A stretch of DNA of 11,630 nucleotides from G039029935 sp039029935. Its GTDB lineage: Bacteria > Chloroflexota > Anaerolineae > Caldilineales > Caldilineaceae. Below the pieces are notes generated by a model. It made no database searches and was not told the origin of the DNA. It was given only the letters and a program-made list of their open reading frames with translations. The stretch is taken from contig JBCCFC010000297.1 in assembly GCA_039029935.1 (NCBI GenBank), positions 1 to 11,630 on the forward strand. Direction: 5' to 3'. The translations under genes were made by a program, and so were the position numbers. Positions 1 to 6,615 of this stretch are shown here, in pieces; within the stretch, counting starts at the first letter, position 1; every line of letters starts with the position of its first letter.

Positions 1-314
1 ACAACATTCAGGACTTGACCGAAGCAGCACTGCCAAACGCAACAGTTTTCATGCAGAACTTGGAAACACGTGAAGTTTTCACAACAACAAGCGACGCCAA
101 CGGCGCATACATGATGAGCAACGTGCCTTTCGGACGCTACGCAGTGTGGGGCGAAGCTGGCAACACAGTGACTGACACACACGTCGTTGAGGTCAGCGAA
201 TTGGGTGGCGCAGCGGCTTTCGACTTCGGTGTCAACACGGTAGATGCTGACATGGAAATGAACGAATTGCCAGCGCAGACATTCACCACTTTCCTGCCAC
301 TGGTACAGAACTAA
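1..314 (+). CDS. Secreted protein with carboxypeptidase-regulatory-like domain, C-terminal part
   Basis: The frame is open from the left edge (first full codon at position 3) to TAA at 312-314, so the start lies outside the window. The visible 103 residues read as a carboxypeptidase regulatory-like or SdrD-B-like beta-sandwich: 'LPNATVFMQNLETREVF', then 'SDANGAY', then 'VPFGRY'. This is the usual order of an A-x-V strand, a T/S-D-x-x-G-x-Y turn and a V-P-x-G-x-Y strand. Such domains are extracellular structural modules with no catalysis of their own. The protein ends in FLPLVQN; a short [YF]LPLV tail is common at the end of secreted Chloroflexota proteins, possibly for anchoring or sorting (my inference). 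No helix that would anchor it in the membrane is seen in this part. It converges on the OppF-like gene, with a hairpin between them. The domain call is fairly secure; the function of the whole protein cannot be known. Confidence 0.75.
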   Translation, partial: NIQDLTEAALPNATVFMQNLETREVFTTTSDANGAYMMSNVPFGRYAVWGEAGNTVTDTHVVEVSELGGAAAFDFGVNTVDADMEMNELPAQTFTTFLPLVQN

Positions 315-363
315 TACGGTAACAAACTTCTGACACTTTCCTACTGAACTGAATCAATTGTCT

Positions 364-397
364 TACAAGAGACCTGCCACATGGCAGGTCTCTTGTA
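364..397 (+). terminator. Perfect 16-bp stem hairpin, probable terminator
   Basis: Positions 364-379 pair perfectly with 382-397 around a 2-nt centre (core GACCTGCCA / TGGCAGGTC). The right arm ends in TTGTA and is followed by only TTT, so the U tract is short. It sits 50 nt after the stop of the upstream plus-strand gene. It is also 142 nt beyond the end of the minus-strand OppF-like gene, so it may stop transcription from both sides. There is no clear U tract in the minus direction. Confidence 0.75.
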
Positions 398-538
398 TTT
401 ATGGGGCCGTCACCTATAATGGATAGTGTCTGTTTGATACTTTGATGATGCATGATAGCGGAGGGGCGGCGGTCGAAGCTGCGACCATTTTGAAGATATT
501 GAAGAAAATCATCGCGCACTACGAGGGATAGGCACACG

Positions 539-1609
539 TTACTCGACACCCTGCAAATTCAACTCTCTTGCCCGATGGCAAGCCACAAAATGCTCCGGCG
601 TCACCTCCTCCCACACAGGCGTCTCTTCTCGGCACACATCCTTCACATAATTACAGCGTGGATGAAAATAACAGCCGGATGGTGGGTCAGCGGGGTTGGC
701 AACTTCGCCGGGGAGGATGATGCGATCCATCTTGATTTCGGGGTCATTCTTGGGGACGGCGGAGAGCAGGGCTTCGGTGTAGGGGTGTTTGGGGTGGATG
801 TATAGCTCTTCGGTTTCAGCCAGTTCAACAAGTTTGCCGACATACATGACGCCGACGCGGTCGGAGATATGCTCGACTACCGACAGGTCATGGGCGATAA
901 ACAGGTAGGTCAAATTAAAGTCTTCCTGCAGGTCTTGGAGCAGGTTGAGAATCTGTGCTTGAATCGACACATCGAGCGCGGAGACAGCTTCGTCACAGAC
1001 GATGAGACGGGGATTGGCGGCCAGTGAACGGGCGATGCCAATGCGCTGTCGTTGTCCGCCCGAAAAGGCATGGGGGTAGCGTTTGAGATGCTGCACTTCC
1101 AGCCCGACCACCTGCATCAGTTCTTTCACACGCTCGTTGAGTGCCTCACCTTTGGCTAGTTTGTTGTTGCGCAGCGGTTCAGCGATGATGTCGAGGACGG
1201 TCATGCGTGGGTCCAGCGATGCATAGGGGTCTTGAAAAATCATGTGAAAATATTGGCGCACAGACCGTAGCTCGGATTTGGTGAGCGCGGCCAAGTCTAC
1301 GACGGTTTCTACCAGCGTGTCATCGCCTGTGTCCCTCCCTGTGTCATCAGCGATGCGTAAATTGATTTCGCCCTCGCTGGGGTCGATGCCACGCACAATA
1401 CAGCGACCCAGTGTTGTCTTGCCACACCCCGATTCACCAACCAAGCCCAGCGTTTCACCTTCATAAATGGCAAAGGAGATGTCGTCCACGGCTTTGACAT
1501 AGCCCTGTACCCGACGCAGAAATCCTTTTTCGATGGGAAAATATTTTTTGAGACCACGAACTTCGAGCAAAGGGTTGGTTGATTGGATGTTTCCATTAGC
1601 CATGCGCAC
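539..1609 (-). CDS. Peptide-type ABC transporter ATP-binding protein, OppF/DppF family
   Basis: This is the cytoplasmic ATPase that would power an oligopeptide, nickel or related importer. From the GTG at 1609 it has 356 residues: Walker A GESGCGKT (58-65), Q-loop FQDPYASL (Gln126), signature SGGQRQR (183-189), Walker B RLIVCDE (201-207) and switch His240. A C-terminal oligo_HPY extension (HPKHPYTEALLSAVP) carries Cys313, Cys319, Cys326 and Cys344, a pattern that can hold a metal or Fe-S cluster in some family members. The family is usually 310-340 residues. The extra length is partly an acidic insertion at about 87-108 (DDTGRDTGDDT) before the Q-loop. Start choice is open: GTG 1609 and ATG 1603 both have a purine-rich site upstream (AAGGA or AGGTG). 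It is the second gene after the OppD-like ATPase, 52 nt downstream. No permease or peptide-binding gene is in the window, so the substrate is unknown. Confidence 0.93.
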   Translation of the reverse strand: MRMANGNIQSTNPLLEVRGLKKYFPIEKGFLRRVQGYVKAVDDISFAIYEGETLGLVGESGCGKTTLGRCIVRGIDPSEGEINLRIADDTGRDTGDDTLVETVVDLAALTKSELRSVRQYFHMIFQDPYASLDPRMTVLDIIAEPLRNNKLAKGEALNERVKELMQVVGLEVQHLKRYPHAFSGGQRQRIGIARSLAANPRLIVCDEAVSALDVSIQAQILNLLQDLQEDFNLTYLFIAHDLSVVEHISDRVGVMYVGKLVELAETEELYIHPKHPYTEALLSAVPKNDPEIKMDRIILPGEVANPADPPSGCYFHPRCNYVKDVCREETPVWEEVTPEHFVACHRARELNLQGVE

Positions 1610-1630
1610 TCACCTGTTCCTTCTCTGTGT

Positions 1631-1663
1631 AGAAGTCCGACTTTTGTCAAAAGTCGGACTTCT
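1631..1663 (-). repeat. Intercistronic perfect hairpin overlapping the oppD-like stop codon
   Basis: Positions 1631-1646 pair perfectly with 1648-1663 around one unpaired base (core GTCCGACTTTT / AAAAGTCGGAC), a 16-bp stem. The left-to-right end of the stem overlaps the TAG stop (1662-1664) of the upstream ATPase gene. No U tract follows in the minus direction. It may stabilise the 3' end, partly terminate or process the transcript, and so set unequal amounts of the two ATPases. Confidence 0.7.
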
Positions 1664-2708
1664 ATCCTTCTTTCTCATTACTGTGTAAAAAGCATCGTAC
1701 AAAGTGCCCATTCCCCATATCCACCAGTTCAGGGATATCGACATCACATGTGCCTGCCATCGCTTCATCGCAGCGGCTACAAAAACCACACTGCCGAGGA
1801 AAATCAAGCGGGATGGGCACATTGCCCCGAATAGCATCGAGCCGCACCCGTGCCTTGCGTCCTACTTTGGGGATGGACTTCAATAGTCGCTGGGTGTAAG
1901 GGTGCAGTGGATTCTTGAAGAGTTCGATGGTCGAAGCGCGTTCCACAACACGCCCCAAATACATGACATTGACTTCATCGGCAACCTCGGCAATCACGCC
2001 CAAATCGTGGGTGATGTACATAATCGCCATGCCAAACTCATCCTGTAGCTGTCGCATCAAGTCAAGAATTTGCGCCTGCACAGTCACATCGAGCGCAGTT
2101 GTGGGTTCATCGGCAATCAGCAGCGATGGGTTGCAGGAGAGCGCAATGGCGATCATGGCGCGTTGACGCATCCCGCCGGAAAGCTGATGGGGATACTCTT
2201 CAAAGCGTTGTAAGGGGTTGGAGATTTTGACCTTATCCAACATGTCAAGCGCAATCTCTTTGGCTTCACGCTTGGCTGGAGTGACATGAATCAGAATCGA
2301 CTCCATAATCTGCGCACCAATGGTGTGGACAGGTGACAGGCTGGTCATCGGCTCTTGAAACACCATCGAGATTTCACGTCCGCGAATCTTGCGAATCTCA
2401 TTACCACGTGGGTTGAGCTGCGCCAAATCTTGGATATGGGCTGGATAGTTGGCTGGGTCTTTGGCAGGTTCTTTGGCAGAATGAAACAGAATGCTGCCCT
2501 CCACAATTTCGCCGGGTGATGGCACAAGGCGCATAATCGACTGTGCGGTCACACTCTTGCCCGACCCCGACTCGCCGATGATGCCAACGATGGTCTTGGG
2601 CTTGATCTCAAAGCTCACCCCATCCACCGCTTTGAGCGTGCCATCATCGGTGTGAAAGTGGGTCCGCAAATTTTGAACTTGGATAATTGGTTGGTCTGTC
2701 ATAGTCAT
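1662..2708 (-). CDS. Peptide-type ABC transporter ATP-binding protein, OppD/DppD family
   Basis: This is the partner ATPase of the OppF-like protein; the two normally form the nucleotide-binding heterodimer of a dipeptide/oligopeptide/nickel importer at the inner face of the membrane. With the ATG at 2708 it has 348 residues: Walker A GESGSGKS (45-52), Q-loop FQEPMTSL (Gln118), signature LSGGMRQR (176-183), Walker B LLIADEP (196-202), switch His234, and an oligo_HPY tail with Cys307, Cys310, Cys313, Cys321 and Cys339, which could bind a cluster. The frame is open up to 2831, but that longer start would lie upstream of the predicted promoter (-10 at 2775-2780), so 2708 or 2702 (M-T-M-T-D-Q) is more likely. 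The Shine-Dalgarno is weak. Residues about 78-101 form an extra loop rich in Lys, Asp and Pro. First gene of the two-gene operon. Confidence 0.93.
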   Translation of the reverse strand: MTMTDQPIIQVQNLRTHFHTDDGTLKAVDGVSFEIKPKTIVGIIGESGSGKSVTAQSIMRLVPSPGEIVEGSILFHSAKEPAKDPANYPAHIQDLAQLNPRGNEIRKIRGREISMVFQEPMTSLSPVHTIGAQIMESILIHVTPAKREAKEIALDMLDKVKISNPLQRFEEYPHQLSGGMRQRAMIAIALSCNPSLLIADEPTTALDVTVQAQILDLMRQLQDEFGMAIMYITHDLGVIAEVADEVNVMYLGRVVERASTIELFKNPLHPYTQRLLKSIPKVGRKARVRLDAIRGNVPIPLDFPRQCGFCSRCDEAMAGTCDVDIPELVDMGNGHFVRCFLHSNEKEG

Positions 2709-2774
2709 TTGTCGTGTCTCTGTTTTTGCTGTCTCTGTTTTTGCTGCGAATAGACTCTGATATGGAATGAGTGC

Positions 2775-2803
2775 ATTGTATAGTAACGTGGTGAGGGTGT
2801 CAA
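2775..2803 (-). promoter_or_regulatory. Promoter of the OppD/OppF-like operon
   Basis: Read on the minus strand, a perfect -35 TTGACA (2803-2798) is followed after 17 bp by TACAAT (2780-2775), a good sigma70/SigA-type -10. Transcription would start near 2768, giving a leader of about 60 nt before the ATG at 2708. The same arrangement with the same spacing is found before the solute-binding-protein gene. Confidence 0.75.
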
Positions 2804-2821
2804 ATGTAGATTGTTGACAAT
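2798..2821 (-). promoter_or_regulatory. Shared 24-bp operator block, copy A
   Basis: These 24 bases are identical to 8054-8077. On the minus strand the block starts with the inverted repeat ATTGT-CA-ACAAT (2821-2810), then CTACAT, and ends in the -35 TTGACA. The palindrome sits just upstream of the -35. That position suits an activator or a repressor contacting RNA polymerase. The TTGTnnACAA form resembles GntR/FadR-type sites, but the regulator is not in the window. Confidence 0.65.
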
Positions 2822-2956
2822 TTATGAACACCTATTATATCAAATCATTGTCTTTGACGAACGAGGGTAAGAGGTCAATCAGCATTTTTCTTGACAGAAG
2901 CGTTATGACGGATGACAATCATGCAGAGCGTGTTGTGGAGAACATGCGTGTTTATT

Positions 2957-2985
2957 TTGCAAAAACAATCACTATCGTGTATAAT
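2957..2985 (+). promoter_or_regulatory. Candidate promoter of the Uma2 gene pair
   Basis: TTGCAA (2957-2962), a 17-bp spacer and a perfect TATAAT (2980-2985) form a plausible sigma70-type promoter about 80 nt before the GTG start at 3071. A second TATAAT at 3031-3036 has no -35 at a proper distance (TTGACG at 3015-3020 is too close). Confidence 0.55.
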
Positions 2986-3070
2986 TCTCAGAAGTCATGA
3001 AAAATCACGATCAACTTGACGAGTATTAACTATAATACTTATTATGGAATTCATCTGGAGGATATTTATT

Positions 3071-4123
3071 GTGGCTGTTCAAGAAATGGCTGTCCAAGAG
3101 CCAAACATGTACGTCGTACCCAAATCACCCCGTTCTGATTTTGTGCTGGATGATTTCAATCTCAGTGGTTATGTCAATGCGACAACAATAGATTCAGACT
3201 TAGATTCAAATCGGAGCAACGGCCTGAATAAATCATATCAGCGCAAACATGAGCCAAAGACTCAACTGGATTTGGATGAACCTATCAACTATGACGATAT
3301 CAACTATGACGAAATCATTACGGAGGATGATGAGCCAGTGGACAATATCCCATCGGAGAAAACACAAAGATTAGCAGCGCGCTCACTCTTTGTCTCAAAG
3401 CATTTACAAGACCCATATGTGGCAATGGCAAATGTAGGGCTACACTATCGACCAAAAACACCCGCAGTTGTGCCAGATATCATGTTGACGCTGGATACAG
3501 AGTTTGCGGATGGCAGTGAGATATGGGACAAAGAGAACCGCACCTATTACATGTGGAAACATGGTAAACCACCCAATGTGGTTGTTGAAATTGTTTCCAA
3601 CAAGGAAGGCAACGAGGCTGGGACAAAATTCACAACCTATGCCGACATTGGTGTGCAGTATTATGTCATTTTGGACTACAACCACCATGTGCAAACGGAA
3701 ACGCTACTTGTCTATGAGCTGACCGACGGCCACTATGTCGCCCGTTCTGACTATCGCATGGAAGACATTAACTTAGCAGTGGGCTTTTGGCATGGCACAT
3801 TTGAGAAATTGACCATAGACTGGCTGCGTTGGTACACCTTGGATGGCGAGATGCTGCTGACAGGCGAAGAGGGGGAAGTCATTCAGCACCAACGCGCCGA
3901 TGCAGCAGAGGCTTTGGCAGAGGAGGAGCGACTTCGTGCAGAGGAAGAACGACTTCGTGCAGAGGAAGAACGACTTCGTGCAGAGGAAGAACGTGCGCTT
4001 AGAGAGGAAGCCCAAGCAAAGGCAGATGCTATGCAAGCGCAGATGGCACAGATGATGGCATTTTTACAAGCACAAGGGTTTGACCCTAGCGAAATACCGC
4101 AGATGCTTGGCAATCAACAATGA
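3071..4123 (+). CDS. Uma2-family (DUF820) nuclease-fold protein with coiled-coil tail
   Basis: Uma2 proteins have a PD-(D/E)XK restriction-endonuclease-like fold and are greatly expanded in Cyanobacteria and Chloroflexota; their biological role is not established. From the GTG at 3071 the product has 350 residues. I chose this start because GGAGG lies 9 nt upstream; an in-frame ATG at 3044 overlaps that ribosome site. An unusual acidic N-terminal extension contains YDDINYDEIITEDDEPVD (about 74-91). The Uma2 core follows, with VPDI (135-136 = Pro-Asp), VVEIVS (Glu173) and the typical TYADIGVQYYVILDY strand. The tail (about 275-333) is a coiled coil built on repeats of EEERLRA, encoded by three near-identical 21-bp units. 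It is paralogous to the next gene, 93 nt downstream. The catalytic lysine is not obvious, so activity is uncertain. Confidence 0.85.
   Translation: MAVQEMAVQEPNMYVVPKSPRSDFVLDDFNLSGYVNATTIDSDLDSNRSNGLNKSYQRKHEPKTQLDLDEPINYDDINYDEIITEDDEPVDNIPSEKTQRLAARSLFVSKHLQDPYVAMANVGLHYRPKTPAVVPDIMLTLDTEFADGSEIWDKENRTYYMWKHGKPPNVVVEIVSNKEGNEAGTKFTTYADIGVQYYVILDYNHHVQTETLLVYELTDGHYVARSDYRMEDINLAVGFWHGTFEKLTIDWLRWYTLDGEMLLTGEEGEVIQHQRADAAEALAEEERLRAEEERLRAEEERLRAEEERALREEAQAKADAMQAQMAQMMAFLQAQGFDPSEIPQMLGNQQ
3929..3991 (+). repeat. Three tandem 21-bp units encoding the coiled coil
   Basis: The unit at 3929-3949 recurs at 3950-3970 and 3971-3991 without change, and a decayed partial copy lies just before (3918-3928). 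Each unit is in frame and adds one heptad of the form RLRAEEE. Repeat number can change by slippage without breaking the frame, so this is a likely site of length variation between strains. Confidence 0.9.
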
Positions 4124-4156
4124 AATAAGTCATAAAAGGATACAGATAATTCAAAA

Positions 4157-4197
4157 GAGATTGCATTAATTTCGCAACAAGAAGTCGATGCAATCTC
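4157..4197 (+). repeat. Inverted repeat in the Uma2-Uma2 spacer
   Basis: GAGATTGCAT (4157-4166) pairs perfectly with ATGCAATCTC (4188-4197) around a 21-nt loop. It lies between the two Uma2 genes, ending 9 nt before the AGGGG ribosome site of the second. No U tract follows, so an intercistronic regulatory or processing structure is more likely than a terminator. Confidence 0.5.
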
Positions 4198-4216
4198 ATA
4201 AAATAGGGGAATCAAC

Positions 4217-4864
4217 ATGGAAACAATTCTACAACCAACACCAATATCAACCAAATATCTAGGGACAGTCAACGTCAACGGGTTTGACATTTTATACGAT
4301 AATACCAACACCGATATTGACTATGATGATTTTATCACCAAAGATGATACCCCTGTCGATATGCTTTCCGGTTTTATCCAGTCGCTCTTGATTTCCTCCC
4401 TTTATGATGCCAAGCATCTGGACAAACCCTTTTTAGCCATGAGCAATGTTGGGTTATTTTACCACCCCGACAGCCCACCGATTGTCCCCGATGTCATGGT
4501 CTGTCTGGACACCCAAACGCCCAACGGTGCTGAAATTTGGGATGCAAAATATGCCGCCTATTTTCTGTGGGCACGCCACAAAGCACCAGACATTGTGGTC
4601 GAAATTGTCTCTGACCTGACTCCTGACCATCGAGGTCGTGCAATCGGCACACACTTTGACCTCTATGCTGCGATTGGTGTGCCTTATTATGTTGTTTTGG
4701 ATTACAAACGCCAGCAGGAGATTCGCCCCGATACAGTCATTGTCTATGAACTCGTTGATGGTGCGTATGTTGCTCGCTCTGATACACGAATGGAAAAGGC
4801 GGATATGGCCTTGACATTCCAGCGTAGTCACTACAGCGGGTTGATGTTTAACTGGTTGCGGTAG
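4217..4864 (+). CDS. Second Uma2-family protein, C-terminally shortened paralogue
   Basis: The product of 215 residues starts at ATG 4217 with AGGGG 7 nt upstream. It matches the upstream gene along its length: DYDDFITKDDTPVD (35-48) against the acidic motif of the first, VPDV (Pro91-Asp92), VVEIVS (Glu129), AAIGVPYYVVLDY, VYELVDGAYVARSD and a closing NWLR. In the first protein the equivalent WLR is followed by WYTLDGEMLLTGEE; here the Trp position is TAG, and the reading frame continues with recognisable homology. The Uma2 core is complete, so the protein may still fold. The long N-terminal extension and the coiled coil of its neighbour are absent. Role unknown; Uma2 cores are nuclease-like, but this one is untested and its catalytic lysine is not clear. 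Confidence 0.85.
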   Translation: METILQPTPISTKYLGTVNVNGFDILYDNTNTDIDYDDFITKDDTPVDMLSGFIQSLLISSLYDAKHLDKPFLAMSNVGLFYHPDSPPIVPDVMVCLDTQTPNGAEIWDAKYAAYFLWARHKAPDIVVEIVSDLTPDHRGRAIGTHFDLYAAIGVPYYVVLDYKRQQEIRPDTVIVYELVDGAYVARSDTRMEKADMALTFQRSHYSGLMFNWLR

Positions 4865-4939
4865 TGTACGCTGGAAGGGGAAACGCTGCTTTTGGGTGAG
4901 GAATCTCTGGCTCGGTGGCAGCAGGGTATCAAAGCATAG
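4865..4939 (+). pseudogene. Disconnected C-terminal tail of the second Uma2 gene
   Basis: Directly after the TAG at 4862-4864, and in the same frame, the sequence encodes CTLEGETLLLGEESLARW and a few more residues to a TAG at 4937-4939. It aligns with WYTLDGEMLLTGEEGEVI of the upstream paralogue. Codon TGG to TAG is a single-base change, so this is a recent nonsense mutation, a sequencing error or a tolerated truncation. Restored, the protein would be 240 residues. Confidence 0.7.
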
Positions 4940-4955
4940 TTTGGTATGGTTTATA

Positions 4956-5032
4956 TGAGGGTAACATTTATTTTGTTTAGTCGGCGGGAATCCCTGAGAG
5001 TCTGCTCACTCAACAAGAATTTGTTACCCTCA
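4956..5032. terminator. Long inverted repeat between convergent genes
   Basis: TGAGGGTAACA (4956-4966) is exactly inverted at 5022-5032. Pairing extends imperfectly inward (TTTATTTTGTT against AACAAGAATT), leaving a loop of a few dozen bases. The element ends 9 nt from the stop of the GMC gene and begins 16 nt after the Uma2 tail. It may serve as a bidirectional terminator; a short MITE-like insertion is a weaker alternative, since no target duplication is evident. Confidence 0.5.
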
Positions 5033-5041
5033 ATCGGTCCG

Positions 5042-6598
5042 CTATGAACCATGCCGAATCATCTCCGCCGCCTTCTCCGCAATCATGACCGTTGGCGCAT
5101 TGGTATTCCCGCCAATGATTTCAGGCATAATCGACGCATCAACGACCCGCAACCCCTCGACACCATACACCTGTAACCGATTATTAACAACGGCCATCGC
5201 GTCGTTGCCCATGCGACATGTGCCAGAGTAATGCCATGTTGTGCCAAGTGTGCTTCGGGTCCATGTAGCGATTTCGTCATCGCTCTGTGCATCCATGCCT
5301 GGTGCTAATTCATCTGCCACAAAACCATCAAACGCGGCGGTTTCCACAAGCTGGCGCACGATACGCACACTGTCTATGAACACACGCACATCTTCCTCTT
5401 CGGCGAGATAGTTGGGCTGGATGATGGGCGTGGCAAAGGGATTGGCGGAACGCAGTTTGATATAGCCACGACTCTTGGGACGCATTAGGCTAAGACCAAA
5501 GGCAAAATCATAGGAATCCTGCTGCTCGCCAATGGCAAAAAAGACCTGCATGTCGGGTGCGGGACACGCGGGCTGGGTCTTCCAAAATGCACCTGCAAAG
5601 GTACGGGTTGAAACCAAGGGACCGCTCTTACTACGAATGTACTCCTGATAAGCGTCACCTGCCAGCGAGGCGTCAACACGGGGCGACGTGACCGCCTGGT
5701 ATTGTACCCCAAGCGCAGGGTGATCTTGCAAGTTTGCACCAACCCCCGGCAAATCCATCACCACAGGAATATCCAGTGCTTGGAGGTCTGCGGCGGGACC
5801 AATCCCAGAACAGAGCAATGTCTGCGGTGAGTTGATGCCACCGCCACACAGAATCACTTCGACCCCTGCATGTGCCTGTTGCAGCCGATTGCGCTGAACA
5901 TACTCAACCCCGACGGCTCTCGTGCCATCAATAAGGATGCGTGTCACATGCGCAAACGTCTCGATGTGGAGATTCTCTCGGTCTAAAATCGGCTTGAGGT
6001 AGGCATCAGCAAGGCTATGACGTTCGCCCTCTTTGTAGTTGTGATGATAGACGCCAACGCCCTCTTGGGTTGCCCCATTAAAATTCTCATTGAGCGGCAA
6101 TCCCGCCATCTCACCCGCAGAGACAAAGCGTTCCACCTGTTCCAGCACATCGGGGATGATGGCGATGTGCAACGGTCCTTCACGACCATAGACATCCGCT
6201 TCATCTTGCCCTTCAAAGCATTCGGCCTTTTTGAAATAGGGCAACACATCCGCATAGGCCCAGCCTTTGTTCCCCAGCGCGGCCCAGCGGTCATAATCCC
6301 AACGATGACCGCGAATGTAGACCATGCCGTTGATCGAACTGGTTCCACCCAGTACCTTGCCACGATTCAAGTCAATCCGTCGGTTGTTGAGATGGGGCTG
6401 GGGTTCGCTTTGATATGACCAGTCAACATCCGTTTTGAATAGATTGTAGAGACGCCCCGGAATCGGAATATCAGGCTGTGCATCAGGACCACCCGCCTCC
6501 AGCAACAGCACGGTCACATCTGGATTCTCGGTCAGCCGGTTGGCAAGGACACAGCCAGCAGACCCCGCCCCGATGATTATGTAGTCAACTTGTTTCAA
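5042..6598 (-). CDS. GMC-family FAD-dependent oxidoreductase (choline/alcohol dehydrogenase-like)
   Basis: This 518-residue flavoprotein belongs to the glucose-methanol-choline family, which oxidises a primary or secondary alcohol, or a sugar hydroxyl, with FAD. The N-terminal dinucleotide fold shows IIGAGSAGCVLANRL (GxGSAG at 10-15) and ends its second strand with LLLEAGG. GMC signature 1 lies at about 79-97 (GKVLGGTSSINGMVYIRG) and signature 2 at about 253-268 (GGINSPQTLLCSGIGP). The catalytic pair is His456 in TTWHYSGTCRMG and Asn500 in GGNTNAPTVMI. The length is normal for the family. The start is TTG at 6598, with AGGGAG 6 nt upstream. No signal peptide is visible, so it is cytoplasmic. 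It follows the solute-binding protein by 17 nt and probably acts on what that system imports, or on a product of it. The substrate cannot be read from the sequence; choline, glycol or sugar alcohol are all possible. Confidence 0.93.
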   Translation of the reverse strand: MKQVDYIIIGAGSAGCVLANRLTENPDVTVLLLEAGGPDAQPDIPIPGRLYNLFKTDVDWSYQSEPQPHLNNRRIDLNRGKVLGGTSSINGMVYIRGHRWDYDRWAALGNKGWAYADVLPYFKKAECFEGQDEADVYGREGPLHIAIIPDVLEQVERFVSAGEMAGLPLNENFNGATQEGVGVYHHNYKEGERHSLADAYLKPILDRENLHIETFAHVTRILIDGTRAVGVEYVQRNRLQQAHAGVEVILCGGGINSPQTLLCSGIGPAADLQALDIPVVMDLPGVGANLQDHPALGVQYQAVTSPRVDASLAGDAYQEYIRSKSGPLVSTRTFAGAFWKTQPACPAPDMQVFFAIGEQQDSYDFAFGLSLMRPKSRGYIKLRSANPFATPIIQPNYLAEEEDVRVFIDSVRIVRQLVETAAFDGFVADELAPGMDAQSDDEIATWTRSTLGTTWHYSGTCRMGNDAMAVVNNRLQVYGVEGLRVVDASIMPEIIGGNTNAPTVMIAEKAAEMIRHGS

Positions 6599-6615
6599 TC
6601 TAAGCTCCCTAGAAT

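Larger units (their letters stand above)
2709..3070. other. Divergent intergenic region between the ABC operon and the Uma2 genes
   Basis: This 362-base stretch holds the OppD-like promoter and operator on the left, reading leftward, and the Uma2 promoter on the right, reading rightward. A 15-bp unit (TGTCTCTGTTTTTGC) is repeated in tandem at 2715-2729 and 2730-2744, inside the predicted 5' untranslated region of the OppD-like gene. Between 2822 and 2956 I see no gene or convincing structure. Confidence 0.7.

Noticed and set aside
283..549. Minus-strand frame of 88 codons between the two convergent genes
   Set aside because: It overlaps the terminator hairpin and the 3' end of the first gene, shows no known motif, and lacks a convincing ribosome site. 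Probably chance.
2709..2831. Longer N-terminus for the OppD-like protein starting at 2831
   Set aside because: It would start upstream of a good -10 box, and translates the 15-bp tandem repeat into AKTETAKTET, which is unlike OppD N-termini. ATG 2708 or 2702 fits the family.
2814..2840. Divergent plus-strand promoter using the TTGACA inside the operator palindrome
   Set aside because: No good -10 lies 16-18 bp downstream in either copy of the block.
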